Assembly: GCA_000342265.1 (NCBI GenBank) | Contig: CP004348.1 | Span: 992,001 to 1,056,000 of the forward strand | Length of the DNA: 64,000 nucleotides | DNA from: a beta proteobacterium CB | GTDB lineage: Bacteria > Pseudomonadota > Gammaproteobacteria > Burkholderiales > Burkholderiaceae | Direction: 5' to 3' | Part shown: positions 10,068 through 20,014 of the stretch, piece after piece | Position numbering within the stretch: position 1 is the first letter of the stretch | Layout: every line of letters begins with the position of its first letter | Notes under the pieces: model-generated | What the model was told of the DNA's origin: nothing | What the model saw: only the letters and a program-made list of their open reading frames with translations | Database searches by the model: none | Position numbers and translations under genes: made by a program

Positions 10068-10844
10068 CTACTTTCTTTCGGGACGTCTAAAAAGGGGCTT
10101 TTCTGGTTTCGATTCCGAAGGGACATATTTATAACCATCCAAATTGAAGCCCTTCAAATCTGCAGCATCAGTAATCCGGTTCTCAACCACATAGCGCGCC
10201 ATTAATCCCCTAGCCCGCTTGGCGTAGAAGGAAATAATTTTGTATTTGCCATCTTTACAATCCTGAAATATCGGAGAAATCACTGGGCAATCTAAGTTCT
10301 TCGCTTGCAATACCTTGAAGTACTCTTCAGAAGCCAAGTTGAGAAGCACGGGTTTCTTTTGTTGCTCCAGAACCTGCTTCAATGAATCAGTCACACGCTC
10401 ACCCCAAAATGCGTACAGATCTTTCCCTCGCGCATTTTTAAAGGAAGTACCCATCTCCAAGCGATAAGGCTGCATTAAATCCAGGGGACGCAAGGCTCCA
10501 TATAGACCCGACAAAATACGAATATGGTCTTGTGCAAAGGCAATAGCCTTGGCATCGAGCGTCTTCACATCAAACCCGTCATAGACATCGCCATCAAAAG
10601 CATAAATTGCTGGCTTGCTATTTTCTTCAGTAAATTTCTTAGACCAGTCGCGATAACGCCCCACATTCAGCGCAGCCAACTGATCCGATAAACCCATCAG
10701 ATTGGCGACTTCCTGAGGGGACAATTTCTTTAAGTCAGCTATCAACTTAGCTGATTCCGAGACAAATTCAGGCAATGTAGGGGCCTTAACCTTCGCAGGC
10801 GTTTTGTAGTCTAAGGATTTAGCAGGTGAAAGGACGATCAACAT
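10068..10844 (-). CDS. yaaA: peroxide stress protein YaaA (DUF328)
   Basis: YaaA proteins lower free intracellular iron during hydrogen peroxide stress and bind DNA. This 258-aa copy has the family start MLIVLSPAKSLDYKTP, the middle block HIRILSGLYGALRPLDLMQPY (shown as seen, about residues 107-127), and the EEYFKVL and FYAKRARGLMARY blocks. Length is normal. It is divergent from the aminotransferase gene at 10913, with 68 bases between them. Confidence 0.93.
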   Translation of the reverse strand: MLIVLSPAKSLDYKTPAKVKAPTLPEFVSESAKLIADLKKLSPQEVANLMGLSDQLAALNVGRYRDWSKKFTEENSKPAIYAFDGDVYDGFDVKTLDAKAIAFAQDHIRILSGLYGALRPLDLMQPYRLEMGTSFKNARGKDLYAFWGERVTDSLKQVLEQQKKPVLLNLASEEYFKVLQAKNLDCPVISPIFQDCKDGKYKIISFYAKRARGLMARYVVENRITDAADLKGFNLDGYKYVPSESKPEKPLFRRPERK

Positions 10845-10912
10845 GGCACAATTTGAATATGAATTTCTACCATTCTAGCGATTACCCGAGCTATTTGTCC
10901 TAAACCGCCTTC

Positions 10913-12115
10913 ATGAGCCAAAACACCCTTCCAACCCCAGTATTTCCAAGTCGCCTACCTGAGGTGGGGACAACGGTATTTACAGTCATGTCAGCACTCG
11001 CCTCAAAACATCAGGCCATTAACTTGGGTCAAGGTTTTCCGGACTTCCCGTGTGATCGAGAGCTCATATCTCAGGTCAATGCGGCCATGCTTGCTGATCA
11101 CAATCAATATCCGCCAATGGCTGGAATCCCAGAATTACGCCAAGGGGTTGCCCAGAAAATCTCAAGCTTATACGGTCATGACTACGATCCCGATACCGAG
11201 ATCACCATCACCGCTGGCGGCACTCAAGGAATCTTGACAACCATCCTGTCATGCGTCAGTCCGGGCGATGAAGTTGTCATTATTGAGCCAGCCTACGACA
11301 GTTATCGCCCCTCCATTGAATTGGCAGGCGGTAAAACGATTGCTGTATCTTTAATAGCTAATCGTGATGAGCAAGGATGCGTCAATTCATATTCGATTCC
11401 GTGGGATGACTTGGCTAAAGCAATTCATCCAAAAACGCGACTGGTCATCATCAATACGCCTCACAATCCAACTGGGATGATTTGGCAAAGAAAAGATCTT
11501 GATCGATTGGCAAATCTAGTCCGAAGCACCAACGCCATTATCTTGAGCGATGAGGTCTACGAACACATGGTATTTGACGGACAACACCATGCCAGCATTG
11601 CAGGCCACCCTGAATTGGCAGCCAGAAGTTTTCTAATATCCAGTTTTGGCAAAACCTATCATGTCACGGGCTGGAAGCTAGGTTATGTAGCTGCGCCTGC
11701 AACGATGATGAAAGAATTTCGCAAGATACATCAGTTCAATGTTTTTACAGTTAACACGCCAATGCAATATGGATTGGCCGAATACCTTAAAAATTCTAAT
11801 CATTACTTGGGACTCGCATCCTTTTATCAAGCTAAGCGAGATTACTTTAGTGAGGGTCTGAAACAGACTGACTTCAAACTATTGCCAGCACCAGCAACCT
11901 ATTTTCAGTGTGCCAATTACACCCAACTCAAGATACCCCAAGCAAGAATGAGTGAGGCCGATTTTTGCTCCTGGCTGACCACAGAAATGGGTGTAGCCGC
12001 TATTCCTGTTTCTGCTTTTTACGCCAAACCAGTCGAGTCAGGCGTTATTCGTTTTTGCTTTGCTAAAAAAGAAGAAACGCTTTTAGCTGCATTAGAGCGC
12101 TTACAAATACTATAA
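10913..12115 (+). CDS. PLP-dependent class I/II aminotransferase (methionine aminotransferase-like)
   Basis: A 400-aa cytoplasmic transaminase of fold type I. The PLP lysine is K247 in SSFGKTYHVTGWKLG. Other signatures are NLGQGFPDFP near the N terminus, GGTQGILTT, NTPHNPTG (about 185) and SDEVYEHMVFDG. The start block and GQGFPDF motif match the YbdL/methionine-aminotransferase subgroup (kynurenine aminotransferase-like), which uses 2-oxo acids with Met, Phe or similar donors; the substrate here is inferred only. It begins a plus-strand run with the GST-like gene 11 bases after its stop. Confidence 0.88.
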   Translation: MSQNTLPTPVFPSRLPEVGTTVFTVMSALASKHQAINLGQGFPDFPCDRELISQVNAAMLADHNQYPPMAGIPELRQGVAQKISSLYGHDYDPDTEITITAGGTQGILTTILSCVSPGDEVVIIEPAYDSYRPSIELAGGKTIAVSLIANRDEQGCVNSYSIPWDDLAKAIHPKTRLVIINTPHNPTGMIWQRKDLDRLANLVRSTNAIILSDEVYEHMVFDGQHHASIAGHPELAARSFLISSFGKTYHVTGWKLGYVAAPATMMKEFRKIHQFNVFTVNTPMQYGLAEYLKNSNHYLGLASFYQAKRDYFSEGLKQTDFKLLPAPATYFQCANYTQLKIPQARMSEADFCSWLTTEMGVAAIPVSAFYAKPVESGVIRFCFAKKEETLLAALERLQIL

Positions 12116-12126
12116 GAGGATTGATC

Positions 12127-12861
12127 ATGGCTACAAGCAAACCCAATAAAAACATCATTGATGTTTACAGCTGGCCAACCCCTAATGGTCACAAGGTCCA
12201 CATCATGCTTGAAGAGTGTGGCTATAAATTAGGCAAAGACTGGATTGCCCACCCAATTGATATTGGTGCTGGCGACCAATTCAAACCTGAATTCTTGGCC
12301 ATTAGCCCAAACAATAAGATTCCAGCAATCATCGATCCGAATGGGCCTGATGGCAAACCCATCCACCTCTTCGAATCTGGCGCGATTTTGCTTTACCTGG
12401 CCGCCAAAACGGGGAAGTTTCTACCGAAATCTACCCGAGGTAAATATGAGGTATTGCAATGGTTGATGTTCCAGATGGGTGGTCTAGGGCCGCTTTTAGG
12501 GCAAAACCACCACTTCCGGATCTATGCGCCAGAGAAAATTGACTATGCCATCACTCGCTACACTAATGAAGCAAAGCGCTTATACGGAGTTATCGATCAT
12601 CAACTGAAAGATAATCCCTATATTGCTGGCAAAAGTTATTCCATAGCCGATATCGCTATTTTTCCATGGACGCGAAATTGGAAGAACCAAGGCATTGATA
12701 TCAATGAGTTTCCACATTTCCAGCGCTGGTTTGAAATGATTAGTGAGCGCCCTGCTGTGAAGCGCGGTGTTGAAGTATTAACTGCATTACGTAAGCCCTT
12801 GCATGACGACAAAGCAAGAGAACAATTATTTGGCTCATCACAGTATCAAAAAAGGAAATAG
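12127..12861 (+). CDS. glutathione S-transferase family disulfide oxidoreductase (YghU/YfcG-like)
   Basis: A 244-aa GST-fold protein. The thioredoxin-like N half has VYSWPTPNGHKVHIMLEE and the glutathione-binding NNKIPAIID and LFESGAILLYLA blocks. The C half contains the WLMFQMGGLGPLLGQNHHF segment typical of the YghU/YfcG (Nu-class) enzymes, which act as glutathione-dependent disulfide reductases or peroxidases. ATG at 12127 follows AGAGGA with 7 bases between; the in-frame TTG two codons earlier is too close to that ribosome site. It lies between the aminotransferase and the 3-hydroxybutyryl-CoA dehydrogenase and is likely co-transcribed. Confidence 0.9.
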   Translation: MATSKPNKNIIDVYSWPTPNGHKVHIMLEECGYKLGKDWIAHPIDIGAGDQFKPEFLAISPNNKIPAIIDPNGPDGKPIHLFESGAILLYLAAKTGKFLPKSTRGKYEVLQWLMFQMGGLGPLLGQNHHFRIYAPEKIDYAITRYTNEAKRLYGVIDHQLKDNPYIAGKSYSIADIAIFPWTRNWKNQGIDINEFPHFQRWFEMISERPAVKRGVEVLTALRKPLHDDKAREQLFGSSQYQKRK

Positions 12862-12862
12862 C

Positions 12863-13717
12863 ATGAAGATTCAATCAATCGGAGTTATTGGTGCGGGCAC
12901 AATGGGAAACGGTATTGCGCAAGTTTGCGCAGTTGCCGGTCTTGATGTCGTCATGGTTGATATTAGTGATGCCGCTGTTGAGCGCGGTTTAAGTCAGATT
13001 AGTAAGAGTCTAGATCGCCTAGTTAAAAAAGAAACGCTGACTACTGAAGCAAAAGATGCTACCCTCAAGCGCATCAAAGCTAGTACCTCATATGCTGACT
13101 TAAAGGGGCTGCAATTAGTCATAGAGGCTGCTACCGAAAATCAGTCTATTAAAGAAAAGATTTTGAAGCAGGTTGATGAGATCGTCAGCAAAGAAACGAT
13201 TATTGCTACGAACACCTCTTCACTATCTATTACTAAGCTTGCCGCCTTAGACTCCAATCCAAGCCGCTTCATTGGTATGCACTTTTTCAATCCACCTCCG
13301 ATGATGGCATTGGTTGAAGTGATTCGCGGTTTGCAAACCTCAGATGAAACCCATGCAGCCATAATCGAAATGGCTCAGCGGATTGGCAAAGAGCCAATCA
13401 CTGTAAAAAACTCTCCAGGCTTCGTGGTGAACCGTATTTTGTTGCCGATGATTAATGAAGCCTTCTTTGTTCTCCATGAAGGCCTTGCTAGCCCTGAAGA
13501 TATTGATGCTGGTATGAAGCTGGGCTGCAATCAACCTATTGGTCCTTTGGCTTTAGCCGACTTAATTGGTCTTGATACCTGCCTCGCGGTAATGGAAGTC
13601 TACTTTGAGAACTTCAGTGATTCTAAGTACCGTCCTTGCCCATTGCTTCGTGAGATGGTAGCTGCCGGCTACCTTGGTCGCAAAACTGGACGTGGCGTCT
13701 ATACCTACGATCAGTGA
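12863..13717 (+). CDS. 3-hydroxybutyryl-CoA dehydrogenase
   Basis: NAD(P)-dependent oxidation or reduction between 3-hydroxybutyryl-CoA and acetoacetyl-CoA, in short-chain fatty acid and polyhydroxybutyrate metabolism. The 284-aa length matches the PaaH/Hbd family. Seen: nucleotide fold VIGAGTMGNGIAQV (about 8-21), catalytic motif IGMHFFNPPPMMALVEV, VVNRILLPMINEA and the C-terminal GPLALADLIGLDTCLAVM and GYLGRKTGRGVYTY blocks. The ATG at 12863, one base past the GST stop and behind AAGGA, is chosen; the open frame reaching back to 12803 lies inside the GST gene. The phasin gene at 24.9 kb fits PHB storage. Confidence 0.94.
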   Translation: MKIQSIGVIGAGTMGNGIAQVCAVAGLDVVMVDISDAAVERGLSQISKSLDRLVKKETLTTEAKDATLKRIKASTSYADLKGLQLVIEAATENQSIKEKILKQVDEIVSKETIIATNTSSLSITKLAALDSNPSRFIGMHFFNPPPMMALVEVIRGLQTSDETHAAIIEMAQRIGKEPITVKNSPGFVVNRILLPMINEAFFVLHEGLASPEDIDAGMKLGCNQPIGPLALADLIGLDTCLAVMEVYFENFSDSKYRPCPLLREMVAAGYLGRKTGRGVYTYDQ

Positions 13718-13760
13718 TTTTCCAACTCAACATCTATCAATCTAAGTAAAGAAGTTTTTT

Positions 13761-14240
13761 GTGAACCCATTGCCACCCCTAGTCCGTAAATTAGCCTATG
13801 CAGGCCTGATTCCTTTTGTTGGCCTAGCCTTAATGGTGCAGTTAGCGCCAACCCCACTGAACTATTTGAGCGCAGAGTCGCTTGCTGGTTACGGTGCAGT
13901 GATTACCGCCTTCATGGGCGCATTACATTGGGGAGCCAATTTACATACCCTAGGCAAAGCGCCTCCGGGTGATCGCTGGGAAGATCGTAATGCATGGATT
14001 TGGGGTGTGATACCAGCCTTAGTAGCTTGGGTCGCATTGCATATTTATATTCCAGTGGGGCTGGTGATCTTGGCATCGGCTCTGGTAATCCAGCGTAATA
14101 TCGATAAAGAAACCTACCAATACTATTTTTCCAATGAAGAGGCATTCGGTGCATTTATGACTATGCGCAATCGACTGACAGTAGTTTCTTCTGGATGCCT
14201 AATCTGGGCTGCCCTTGTGATTTTGTTTGTACAAAACTAA
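13761..14240 (+). CDS. DUF3429-type integral membrane protein
   Basis: A 159-aa membrane protein starting with GTG. Four to five hydrophobic segments are visible: about residues 10-30, 40-57 (AVITAFMGALHWG), 78-95, 96-112 and 138-156. The block GYGAVITAFMGALHWG is the part I associate with DUF3429. Function unknown. It lies 43 bases after the 3-hydroxybutyryl-CoA dehydrogenase and 10 bases before rarA, in the same direction. Confidence 0.82.
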   Translation: MNPLPPLVRKLAYAGLIPFVGLALMVQLAPTPLNYLSAESLAGYGAVITAFMGALHWGANLHTLGKAPPGDRWEDRNAWIWGVIPALVAWVALHIYIPVGLVILASALVIQRNIDKETYQYYFSNEEAFGAFMTMRNRLTVVSSGCLIWAALVILFVQN

Positions 14241-14250
14241 TTAATCACAC

Positions 14251-15564
14251 ATGGGCAATTTATTCGATCAAGCGCCTCCGCCACCCTTAGCGGAAGCCTT
14301 GCGCCCAAAAAGCATTGAAGAAGTCATTGGACAAACACACCTTCTAGCCACAGGTAAACCACTCAATCTTGCTTTTGCTTCTGGCAAGCCCCATTCAATG
14401 ATTCTATGGGGTCCGCCTGGGGTTGGTAAGACTACCTTAGCGAGACTTTCAGCAAAGGCCTTTGATCGAGAATTCATCGCGATATCAGCCGTTCTTGCTG
14501 GAGTAAAAGAAATTCGCGAAGCTATTGAGCAAGCACAGCAAAGCATGTCTCAATACGGTCGGCAAACTATTTTGTTTGTAGATGAGATTCACCGTTTTAA
14601 TAAAAGTCAACAAGATGCGTTGTTGCCGCATGTTGAGTCTGGCTTATTTAACTTTATAGGCGCTACCACTGAAAATCCCTCATTTGAGGTCAACTCAGCC
14701 CTACTCTCACGTGCACAAGTTTATGTACTGAAATCATTAAGCGCTGAGGAGCTTAAGCAGTTATTTATTCGCGCACATGAATTTGCGATGCCCAGCCTTC
14801 AGTTTGAATCGACAGCTATTGACAGCCTCATTTCTCATGCGGATGGTGATGCTAGGCGATTATTAAATTTAGTAGAGCAAGTGCGTAATGCTGTCTCAAC
14901 GCCGAACTCTCAGATTCAAAAAGTAGATCAGGAATTTATTGAGAACGCTTTGACAGTTCAAGCTAGGCGCTTTGATAAAGGCGGCGACCACTTTTACGAT
15001 CAAATCTCCGCCTTACACAAATCAGTACGCGGCTCAAATCCAGATGCAGCCCTTTATTGGTTTTGCAGAATGCTAGATGGTGGAGCAGACCCGCGATATC
15101 TTGCTCGCAGAATCATTCGGATGGCCTGGGAGGATATTGGTCTTGCCGACCCTAGAGCAATGCAGCTAGCAAATGATGCTGCACAAACCTTTGAGAGACT
15201 TGGTTCACCCGAAGGCGAGCTAGCGCTTGGACAAGCTGTAGTGTATTTAGCGATCGCCGCTAAAAGCAATGCAAGTTATAAGGCGTATAACGCAGCAAGG
15301 GCCTATGTTGCCAATGATCAGAGTAAGCCAGTTCCAAATCATTTACGCAACGCCCCAACGAAACTCATGAAAGAGTTAGGGCATGGTAAAGAATATCGTT
15401 ATGCGCATGATGAACCTCATGCCTATGCTGCCGGGGAGTCTTACCTGCCGGAAGGAATGGCAGAGCCACATTGGTATACACCTGTGGATAGAGGTCTTGA
15501 AAGCCAAATTGCTGAGAAGATGGCTTTCTTACGCAAGTTAGATTCGGAATCAAATCAGAAATGA
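14251..15564 (+). CDS. rarA: replication-associated recombination protein A (AAA+ ATPase)
   Basis: RarA/MgsA acts at stalled replication forks and belongs to the clamp-loader AAA+ group. The 437-aa protein shows Walker [13 protein letters not shown] (about 50-61), Walker [21 protein letters not shown], sensor 1 [13 protein letters not shown] and the C-terminal tetramerisation domain starting near [19 protein letters not shown]. Length is typical. Its stop overlaps the start of the following isomerase gene by four bases. Confidence 0.96.
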   Translation: MGNLFDQAPPPPLAEALRPKSIEEVIGQTHLLATGKPLNLAFASGKPHSMILWGPPGVGKTTLARLSAKAFDREFIAISAVLAGVKEIREAIEQAQQSMSQYGRQTILFVDEIHRFNKSQQDALLPHVESGLFNFIGATTENPSFEVNSALLSRAQVYVLKSLSAEELKQLFIRAHEFAMPSLQFESTAIDSLISHADGDARRLLNLVEQVRNAVSTPNSQIQKVDQEFIENALTVQARRFDKGGDHFYDQISALHKSVRGSNPDAALYWFCRMLDGGADPRYLARRIIRMAWEDIGLADPRAMQLANDAAQTFERLGSPEGELALGQAVVYLAIAAKSNASYKAYNAARAYVANDQSKPVPNHLRNAPTKLMKELGHGKEYRYAHDEPHAYAAGESYLPEGMAEPHWYTPVDRGLESQIAEKMAFLRKLDSESNQK

Positions 15565-16202
15565 CGCCAGAACAGCTTAGTGCGGAGCCAATCAAAGGGA
15601 CGTTTTATTACGACATCATCTCTCCGTTTTCGTACTTTTATGTGAAGCAACGCCATCGCCTTGAGAAGCGGCTAGCTATTGAGCCTGCACCAATCTTATT
15701 GGGCGGCCTTTTCCGCGCCACCGATAATCGCGGCCCCGGAGAGATCGAAGCCAAGCGTCCTCATACTTACCAATACTGTGTTTGGCTTGCTGAAAAGTTA
15801 GGTCTTCCGTTTCGCTTTCCAGAGCACCACCCTTTTCTCACAGTTGCAGCCCAGCGTTTGCTAGTTCAGGAAAATGCTCAGTGGGAAATGGTTGAGCGTG
15901 CTTTTGAGTATGTTTGGGTAGAGGGCAAAGATCCCAATTTATCTTGGCCAGAATTTTGCCAATATCTGGGCTTAGCAGCAGACACGCCAAAACCGGATGC
16001 GCCAGAGATCAAAGCAAAGCTCATGAGCAACACAGAGAGTGCAAAGACAGATGGTGCGTTTGGCGTACCCACTCTCGTAATAAATGGCCATGCTTTTTGG
16101 GGTGTCGACACCATTGATTGGGCCATGGATTATCTAGATAGACCAAACATGTTCGAAGAGGCGGCTTATCGTTATGCAGGCCAAGTACCCTCCGGTCTTT
16201 GA
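15561..16202 (+). CDS. 2-hydroxychromene-2-carboxylate isomerase family protein (DsbA-like fold)
   Basis: A 213-aa thioredoxin-fold protein of the HCCA isomerase/kappa-GST family. The N terminus YYDIISPFSYFY carries the S-P-F/Y active-site start typical of the family. The C-terminal part has GAFGVPTLVINGHAFWGVDTID, the usual cis-proline loop region. In naphthalene degraders the family isomerises an aromatic intermediate with glutathione, but no degradation genes lie nearby, so the substrate here is open. It is translationally coupled to rarA by a 4-base overlap. Confidence 0.88.
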   Translation: MTPEQLSAEPIKGTFYYDIISPFSYFYVKQRHRLEKRLAIEPAPILLGGLFRATDNRGPGEIEAKRPHTYQYCVWLAEKLGLPFRFPEHHPFLTVAAQRLLVQENAQWEMVERAFEYVWVEGKDPNLSWPEFCQYLGLAADTPKPDAPEIKAKLMSNTESAKTDGAFGVPTLVINGHAFWGVDTIDWAMDYLDRPNMFEEAAYRYAGQVPSGL

Positions 16203-16254
16203 GCAATACAATCATATTTACTCTATTTTTGTGAGATTTTTAAGGATCCCTACT

Positions 16255-16830
16255 ATGCGCAAAATCATCGCCTCCCTAATCATGGTTACTAGCCTTATTG
16301 CCAGTGCCGCAAGCTTTGCAGGTCCAAAAGTAGAATTTAAAACCACTATGGGTAATTTTGTTGTTGAGTTGGATTCAGTCAAGGCGCCAAAAACAACTGC
16401 AAACTTTCTAAACTACGTGAATAGCGGTTTTTATAACGGCACAATTTTTCACCGTGTGATTGATGGCTTCATGATTCAAGGTGGAGGGTTTACTTCAGAC
16501 TTAACTCAAAAGCCAACCAATGCACCGGTAGTCTCAGAAGCCCAAAATGGTCTCAAAAATCAGACATACACGATTGCCATGGCTCGCACTTCTGACCCGG
16601 ATTCAGCAACAGCCCAGTTCTTTATCAATGTTAAAGACAATGAAGGCTTGAATTATCCAAATGCTATGGGTAATGGCTATACCGTATTCGGTAAAGTGAT
16701 CTCTGGCACGCAAACCATTGATGCCATTCGCAAAATTCCCACCATGATTGCATCAGCACCAAAGATGGGTCGCATGTCGGATGTACCTAGCAAGACAGTC
16801 ACAATCGAATCGGCTACCGTTTTAAAGTAA
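16255..16830 (+). CDS. periplasmic peptidyl-prolyl cis-trans isomerase (cyclophilin)
   Basis: Catalyses proline isomerisation during protein folding. I start at ATG 16255 (191 aa), which has AAGGA about 9 bases upstream and opens with a signal peptide MRKIIASLIMVTSLIASAAS ending near FAG; the longer frame from 16174 adds unrelated residues overlapping the previous gene. The cyclophilin core is complete: TTANFLNYVNSGFYNGTIFH, FHRVIDGFMIQGG with the catalytic arginine, and AMARTSDPDSATAQFFIN. The signal peptide places it in the periplasm, like E. coli PpiA. Confidence 0.94.
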   Translation: MRKIIASLIMVTSLIASAASFAGPKVEFKTTMGNFVVELDSVKAPKTTANFLNYVNSGFYNGTIFHRVIDGFMIQGGGFTSDLTQKPTNAPVVSEAQNGLKNQTYTIAMARTSDPDSATAQFFINVKDNEGLNYPNAMGNGYTVFGKVISGTQTIDAIRKIPTMIASAPKMGRMSDVPSKTVTIESATVLK

Positions 16831-16866
16831 TCACAAATCCCCATTTGAGCTCTAACGGCCATTAGC

Positions 16867-18693
16867 ATGATATTGCTTGATGACGCCAAAAGCAGTCATC
16901 CCAAACCAAGCAGTCGCCTTTATGAGGGGGCGCTGCGGTGTTGGACGATCTATCCTCAGCCCACGCCTTCCGAAACAATTGCAGCTGTAGATGAATGTCT
17001 GCAGAGCATTAATGAGGCCTTAGCTCGCGGTGAATATATTGTCGCTGCGTTTGCTTATGAATTAGGTCTATACCTTCACAATATTACTCGGCGCCAAGTC
17101 GAGAAAAAGAGCAATCATCCACTCGTAAAGGCTTGGTCCTTTAAATCGCATGAAAGCCTCAGCAAGCAGGATGTTGATGACTTTATTGACAGCAGAGTCA
17201 GTGCGCTAGAGTCTGACTCTCGAATCGCGGGCGTTGCTAGCCTTAATTTTTCAATCAATGAAGAGCAGTTCACATCCGATGTTCAGACTATTCAAGAGTA
17301 CATCCGCAATGGTGACACTTATCAAATTAACCATACCTTTCGAATCGGCGGTGAATCCTACGGCGATCCGCTGGCACTATATGCACGCTTGAGAAAACGC
17401 CAGCCTGGAAGATTTGGTGCATTCATTGCTGAAGACTCTAACTTTATTTTGTCTCAATCTCCAGAATTATTTATTCAGAAGCAAGGCAACACATTAAAAG
17501 CGATGCCAATGAAAGGCACTGCTAGTGCATTAAGTGATTCTGCCGAGCATTTATCAGCAGACGCAAAGAATCAAGCAGAAAACGTCATGATCGTTGATTT
17601 GCTTCGCAACGATCTAAGTCGCTTAGCTTTACCGGGAACAGTAAGTGTTCCGCAGCTCTTTGAAGTTGCCAGGTATGGCGATGTATTACAAATGACTTCA
17701 ACAGTCCAGGCTGAGATGAAGCCAGGAATTCAATTGCATGATGTTCTGAATGCCGTCTTTCCTTGCGGCTCTGTTACAGGTGCACCCAAAAAACGCAGCA
17801 TGGAAATTATCCAAGAATTAGAGCCGCAAGATCGCGGATACTATTGTGGCGCCCTAGGCTGGATCGATCCTAGTGGCGACTTTGCATTTAGCGTCCCCAT
17901 TCGCACTCTTGAAATTGATCAAGACACAAAGACACATGCATCACTTTTTACTTTAGGTATTGGTGCTGGCATTACGATTGACTCAGAAGCCGATCAAGAG
18001 TGGGAGGAGTGCCAAATTAAGGCAGCCTTCTTGAGCAAGCTTCCGAGTGAGTTAGGTTTATTCGAGACCATCTTAATTCGTCATGGCAAGGCTCAACATA
18101 TTCAGCTTCACTTGTCACGCTTAACTCATTCAGCTTTAGCGCTTGGTATCCCCTGCTCTGTTACAGAGCTCACTAAAGTTATTGAGATTGCTTGCGAAAA
18201 TTGCACTTGCGATACCGAATATCGATTGCGATTAGATCTGGATCATGCTGGCAAACCGAGTTATCAAATTGCGGAAATCAAAACCCTTCAAGGCTCAGTA
18301 AAGATTTTTTGGGCCAGCGATATTCTTCCAGATGCTAGCAACGCCATCGTTCGCTCTGGCAATGTGTTGTTAAGGCACAAGGTGACTAGTCGTAGCCTCT
18401 ATGACCAAGCCTGGAAATTAGCGGAGGGCCTAGATGGATTTGATGCCCTTTTCATCAATGAACAAGGTTATGTGACGGAAGGCGGAAGAAGCAGCATTTT
18501 TATAAAGTCTGGAGACCGCTGGCTTACTCCGCCTGTCTCAGCTGGACTTTTACCAGGAGTCATGAGATCAATCGTACTAAATGATCCCCAATGGAATGCC
18601 CATGAGGCAAACCTGACTATTGATGATGTTGATAACGCAAAAGAGATTATGCTTAGCAATGCACTACGCGGCATGATCCCCGCACATTTTTAG
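16867..18693 (+). CDS. pabB: bifunctional aminodeoxychorismate synthase component I / aminodeoxychorismate lyase fusion
   Basis: A 608-aa fusion making 4-aminobenzoate for folate. The PabB part (about residues 1-390) has the chorismate-binding core: YQINHTFRI, AFIAEDSNFILSQSPELFI, the MPMKGTA segment whose lysine marks PabB rather than anthranilate synthase (where it is usually A), and VFPCGSVTGAPKKRSMEIIQ. The PabC part (about 395-608) is an aminotransferase class IV domain with LGLFETILI, VLLRHKVTSR containing the PLP lysine, and NEQGYVTEGGRSSIF. The fused order is common in proteobacteria. The amidotransferase partner PabA is not in the window. The Nudix gene follows after 9 bases. Confidence 0.95.
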   Translation: MILLDDAKSSHPKPSSRLYEGALRCWTIYPQPTPSETIAAVDECLQSINEALARGEYIVAAFAYELGLYLHNITRRQVEKKSNHPLVKAWSFKSHESLSKQDVDDFIDSRVSALESDSRIAGVASLNFSINEEQFTSDVQTIQEYIRNGDTYQINHTFRIGGESYGDPLALYARLRKRQPGRFGAFIAEDSNFILSQSPELFIQKQGNTLKAMPMKGTASALSDSAEHLSADAKNQAENVMIVDLLRNDLSRLALPGTVSVPQLFEVARYGDVLQMTSTVQAEMKPGIQLHDVLNAVFPCGSVTGAPKKRSMEIIQELEPQDRGYYCGALGWIDPSGDFAFSVPIRTLEIDQDTKTHASLFTLGIGAGITIDSEADQEWEECQIKAAFLSKLPSELGLFETILIRHGKAQHIQLHLSRLTHSALALGIPCSVTELTKVIEIACENCTCDTEYRLRLDLDHAGKPSYQIAEIKTLQGSVKIFWASDILPDASNAIVRSGNVLLRHKVTSRSLYDQAWKLAEGLDGFDALFINEQGYVTEGGRSSIFIKSGDRWLTPPVSAGLLPGVMRSIVLNDPQWNAHEANLTIDDVDNAKEIMLSNALRGMIPAHF

Positions 18694-18702
18694 AAAGTCC
18701 GC

Positions 18703-19263
18703 ATGAAGTTTTGCTCGCACTGCGCAGCACCGATTAGCATCAAGATTCCTGCGGATGATTCTCGGGAACGTCATGTTTGCGACTCTTGCGGAAGTATTCA
18801 TTACTTCAATCCACGCAATGTAGTTGGCAGTATTCCGATCTATCGTGATCAAGTTTTATTGTGCCGTCGTGCCATACAGCCACGTCATGGCTATTGGACT
18901 CTGCCCGCTGGATTTATGGAGCTTGGTGAGAGCACCAGCACTGGGGCGGCCAGAGAAACACTAGAGGAAGCAGGCGCCATCGTAGAGATTGGACAACTCT
19001 ACTCACTCCTCAATGTGCCTCATGCAGAGCAGGTACATCTCTTTTACCTCGCCTCAATGAGTACACCAAACTTTGAGGCTGGAGAAGAAAGCTTGGAAGT
19101 TGCTCTTTTTAATGAGGAAGATATTCCCTGGAGTGAGATTGCTTTTCCAACAGTCAAGCAAACGCTAGAGTGGTATTTTGCTGATCGTGCCGCAGGCGTA
19201 TTCGATTCAGGGCTTGAGTTTAGCGTTCGCAACAGAGATATCTTGCCAACAGAAAAAATCTGA
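18703..19263 (+). CDS. Nudix hydrolase with N-terminal zinc ribbon
   Basis: A 186-aa hydrolase of nucleoside diphosphate-linked compounds. The N terminus carries a Cys4 ribbon (CSHCAAP about residue 3, then CDSCGSIHYFNP). The Nudix box is complete: GFMELGEST then ARETLEEAGA, fitting G-x5-E-x7-R-E-U-x-E-E-x-G-U. This layout is the one often annotated as ADP-ribose or NADH pyrophosphatase-like; the substrate cannot be read from sequence. It sits 9 bases after pabB-pabC and 13 before aat, in one tight operon. Confidence 0.92.
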   Translation: MKFCSHCAAPISIKIPADDSRERHVCDSCGSIHYFNPRNVVGSIPIYRDQVLLCRRAIQPRHGYWTLPAGFMELGESTSTGAARETLEEAGAIVEIGQLYSLLNVPHAEQVHLFYLASMSTPNFEAGEESLEVALFNEEDIPWSEIAFPTVKQTLEWYFADRAAGVFDSGLEFSVRNRDILPTEKI

Positions 19264-19276
19264 ATCTCACACACTC

Positions 19277-20014
19277 ATGAGTAATATCAACTGGTTAGGA
19301 TCTCAGGATGAATTTCCCAATCCAATGGATTGCCCAGATCCTGATCCAAGCGTACCCGGCTTGATTGCAGTTAGTGAACGAATTTATCCGGGGCAGCTAA
19401 CTCGTGCCTACCAAATGGGAATTTTTCCCTGGTATTCGGATAACCAACCAGTTTTATGGTGGTCGCCCAATCCCAGGATGGTATTAAAACCCAATAACTT
19501 TAAATGCCATGACTCCCTTAAGAAAACCATCAGACATTTTTTAACAGATCCACAAAAAAATATCTGCGTTGATGAAGATTTTGGTGCGGTAGTTCGCTCC
19601 TGCGCAACGGCTAGAAGAAAGGATCAGGATGGCACTTGGATCACCCATGAAATTATGGACGCCTATACCAATCTCCATGAACAAGGCCATGCCCATAGCA
19701 TTGCAGTTCAAGAGAATGGACGATTAATAGGCGGACTCTATTGTGTTGCATTTGGTGGGATGGTTTTTGGAGAATCCATGTTTAGCCATCAAACTGACGC
19801 ATCCAAAATTGCCTTGGCCGCCCTAACTGCCTGGTGTGAACAACATCAAGTCGAAATGATTGACTGCCAGCAGGAAACTGCCCACCTTGATTCCTTGGGC
19901 GGCGCACCCCTGTCTCGAGATGAGTTTTTAGCCCGTCTGCAAATTGCTTTAAAGCAAACTAATATAGAGATTCCCTGGAAATTTGATAAAGAAATTTTGC
20001 GTCACTGGCTATGA
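19277..20014 (+). CDS. aat: leucyl/phenylalanyl-tRNA-protein transferase
   Basis: Adds Leu or Phe from aminoacyl-tRNA to N-terminal Lys or Arg, producing N-degrons for ClpS-ClpAP. ATG at 19277 (245 aa, [16 protein letters not shown]) is chosen because the family starts like this; the open frame back to 19178 is inside the Nudix gene. Signature blocks: [50 protein letters not shown] and [13 protein letters not shown]. Its stop overlaps the bpt start by 4 bases, so the two N-degron transferases are coupled. Confidence 0.96.
   Translation: MSNINWLGSQDEFPNPMDCPDPDPSVPGLIAVSERIYPGQLTRAYQMGIFPWYSDNQPVLWWSPNPRMVLKPNNFKCHDSLKKTIRHFLTDPQKNICVDEDFGAVVRSCATARRKDQDGTWITHEIMDAYTNLHEQGHAHSIAVQENGRLIGGLYCVAFGGMVFGESMFSHQTDASKIALAALTAWCEQHQVEMIDCQQETAHLDSLGGAPLSRDEFLARLQIALKQTNIEIPWKFDKEILRHWL

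Noticed and set aside
16174..16254. Upstream extension of the cyclophilin
   Set aside because: The extension overlaps the preceding gene and would bury the signal peptide; the ATG at 16255 has a ribosome site and a normal signal peptide.
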